DNA from: Facklamia languida CCUG 37842
GTDB taxonomy: Bacteria; Bacillota; Bacilli; Lactobacillales; Aerococcaceae
Assembly (NCBI RefSeq): GCF_000245795.1
Contig: NZ_JH601133.1
Coordinates: 564,788-628,787 of the forward strand
Direction of reading: 5' to 3'
DNA length: 64,000 nt
Positions 62,465 through 64,000 of the stretch are shown in pieces. The notes under the pieces are model-generated. The model was given only the letters and a program-made list of their open reading frames with translations. It searched no databases and was not told where the DNA came from. Numbering within the stretch: the stretch's first letter is position 1; the number at the start of each line of letters is the position of its first letter. The translations under genes and the position numbers were made by a program.

Positions 62465-63868
62465 ATGTCGACTTTTCAAGATAAGTTAGCGGCACAGCGG
62501 TTGTCCCGTGAGAAAGTCTTTCGCGATCCAGTCCATGACTATATACATATCCGTGACCGTCTCATCATAGAATTAGTGGATACACGAGAATTTCAACGCT
62601 TAAGAAGAATCAAGCAATTAGGGACGTCTTCCTACACCTTCCATGGTGCTGAGCATTCCCGGTTTAACCATTCTATGGGAGTTTACGAAGTCACCCGACG
62701 GATTATCAGCCAGTTTGACCGTAATTATCCTTCGACGTCGGCCCACGATGGCCTCTGGCGCCAGGAAGAACGCATGGTCGCCCTCTGCGCAGCCCTCCTC
62801 CATGACATCGGCCACGGCCCCTTCTCCCATACCTTTGAAGGAATCTTCAATACCGATCATGAGGCATTAACCCAACAGATCATCACCTCGCCACAAACAG
62901 AAGTCAACCAAGTGCTACGACAATTAGGCGAAGACTTCCCTTTCAAGGTTGCCAGCGTCATCAATAAGACTTATCCCAACCAACAAGTCGTTCAACTCAT
63001 CTCCAGCCAACTGGATGCCGACCGCATGGATTACCTCTTAAGGGATGCCTTTTATTCTGGAGTATCCTATGGGGCCTTCGATCTGGACCGCATTTCCCGG
63101 GTCATCCGGCCTTTTAACCATAAGATCGCCTTTGATTTTTCTGGTATGCATGCCGTTGAAGATTACATTACCAGCCGTTACCAAATGTATATGCAAGTCT
63201 ACTTTCACCCTGTATCAAGGGGGATGGAGCAAGTCCTGAAAGGTCTACTGGCAAGAGCTAGGGACTGCTACCTCGGCCTCCATGGTGCCCTGGCTATTCA
63301 AGGTCCCCTGAGGCTCTTAGAGCCTTTTCTCAAGGGGCAGTGGACATTAGAGGATTATCTGAAATTAGATGACCATGTCATGAACGCATACTTCATTCAT
63401 TGGTTAGACGAAGCAGATCCGGTCCTACAAGACCTGGCCTACCGGGTGATCAATCGTAAGCCTTTCAAGTCAATCATCACCACCAAGGAAGACCAAGAAG
63501 AACTCCGCCTAGCCCTTTATCAGGAGCTCTTTGCCGCTGGCTACAATGCTGATTATTATCTGAATGATGACTCAAGCTTCGACTTACCTTATGATTATTA
63601 CCGTCCCTTCCACCAGAGTAATCGAATCCAGATCGACTTAGTCACCAAGACCAACCAGGTCGTCGAATTATCACAGGTTTCTAGCCTGGTCCACTCCTTA
63701 GCCGGTCAAGTACGGGGCGACCGCCGCCTCTTCTTCCCTAAGGAATTAATCAAACACCTGGAACAAATCCCAGCAGACCAACTCAATGAACAACAGAAAC
63801 TGATTCTAGTTGCCTACATTAATGAACGAAATGACGTGACCCATAATATTCAAGAACGGCTGTTCTAG
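62465..63868 (+). CDS. HD-domain phosphohydrolase, YwfO-like
   Basis: A metal-dependent phosphohydrolase of about 467 residues that shares the dNTP-triphosphatase-like HD fold. Motifs: EFQRLRRIKQLGTSSYTFHGAEHSRFNHSMG (first histidine ligand), ALLHDIGHGPFSHTFE (HD) and QLDADRMDYLLRDAFYSGV. The ATG at 62465 has GAGAGG eight bases upstream; the GTG and ATG slightly earlier lack one. Follows lipL by 14 bp and is followed by a NUDIX gene, so likely one operon. Confidence 0.9.
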   Translation: MSTFQDKLAAQRLSREKVFRDPVHDYIHIRDRLIIELVDTREFQRLRRIKQLGTSSYTFHGAEHSRFNHSMGVYEVTRRIISQFDRNYPSTSAHDGLWRQEERMVALCAALLHDIGHGPFSHTFEGIFNTDHEALTQQIITSPQTEVNQVLRQLGEDFPFKVASVINKTYPNQQVVQLISSQLDADRMDYLLRDAFYSGVSYGAFDLDRISRVIRPFNHKIAFDFSGMHAVEDYITSRYQMYMQVYFHPVSRGMEQVLKGLLARARDCYLGLHGALAIQGPLRLLEPFLKGQWTLEDYLKLDDHVMNAYFIHWLDEADPVLQDLAYRVINRKPFKSIITTKEDQEELRLALYQELFAAGYNADYYLNDDSSFDLPYDYYRPFHQSNRIQIDLVTKTNQVVELSQVSSLVHSLAGQVRGDRRLFFPKELIKHLEQIPADQLNEQQKLILVAYINERNDVTHNIQERLF

Positions 63869-63879
63869 AAAGGACCCTT

Positions 63880-64000
63880 ATGAAACACGAAAAATCCTGT
63901 GGTGCCATCCTCTATCAAACGACAGACCAAGGACCTCTTTATCTACTGATCAAACACCAAAATGGCGGCCATTGGGCCTTCACTAAAGGACACGTAGAGG
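63880..64000 (+). CDS. NUDIX hydrolase, N-terminal part (cut by window edge)
   Basis: Forty residues are visible, starting MKHEKSCGAILYQ and containing HWAFTKGHVE, the start of a NUDIX box of the diadenosine-tetraphosphate hydrolase type. AGGA lies eight bases upstream. The rest, including REUXEEXGU, is outside the window. Confidence 0.8.
   Translation, partial: MKHEKSCGAILYQTTDQGPLYLLIKHQNGGHWAFTKGHVE

Overview
The window is an ordinary stretch of chromosome from a low-GC Gram-positive bacterium of the Lactobacillales. Supporting signs are GshF-type glutathione synthesis, the RNA polymerase delta subunit, the purR-glmU-prs and comFA-comFC gene pairs, strong AGGAGG ribosome binding sites, CcpA cre-like sites, TTG and GTG starts, and a spliced-by-frameshift prfB. 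The gene set suggests Aerococcaceae or a close relative; that placement is inference. I see no phage, insertion sequence, integrase or CRISPR array. Most genes lie on the minus strand.

Layout. 1-6.8 kb: end of gshF, then (minus) an MBL hydrolase and M42 aminopeptidase, ecsB-ecsA-coaBC, and a YwlG-type protein. 7-14.3 kb: a complete phosphate regulon, phoP-phoR, then pstC-pstA-pstB-phoU, then a separately promoted pstS. Both pst promoters carry three TTTACA-type Pho boxes at 11-nt period. 14.4-19.7 kb: ftsE-ftsX, prfB, secA. 20-25 kb: a secreted sortase-like protein, hpf, comFA-comFC, degV. 25-28 kb: an IMPACT-family protein and pncB-nadE (NAD synthesis). 28-35.7 kb: a secreted DUF6612-like protein, a priming sugar transferase, purR-glmU-prs and a zinc-type ABC transporter with a Zur-like box. 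36-42.5 kb: a GTPase, YugP protease, uraA with a PyrR attenuator, a DUF218 protein, a lipoprotein and a divergent sigma-54 factor. 42.6-51.9 kb: YpfJ protease, cardiolipin synthase, transketolase, PgeF, L31 type B, an FAD/NAD(P) protein and a His-rich membrane protein. 52-64 kb: an AlsT-type symporter, a fused glutamine-type ABC transporter, a TcaA-like protein, YbaK, MurA, a HEPN-motif protein, rpoE, DUF1934, tRNA-Arg(CCT), lipL, an HD hydrolase and the start of a NUDIX gene.

Most noteworthy: (1) PstS is circularly permuted. The half that is normally C-terminal comes first, and an acidic linker of eight perfect 9-residue repeats joins it to the half that is normally N-terminal. (2) A sigma-54 factor has a degraded RpoN box and HTH, and a cre-like site lies on its promoter. 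(3) A stand-alone protein with an RNxxAH HEPN ribonuclease motif sits between murA and rpoE. (4) Two minus-strand intergenic elements fold with long closing stems that are fully paired only on that strand. (5) A hairpin family with a conserved loop occurs once as a terminator and again as a 113-nt inverted pair upstream of rpmE2. Functional names come from recognised motifs and remembered family features; no database search was run.
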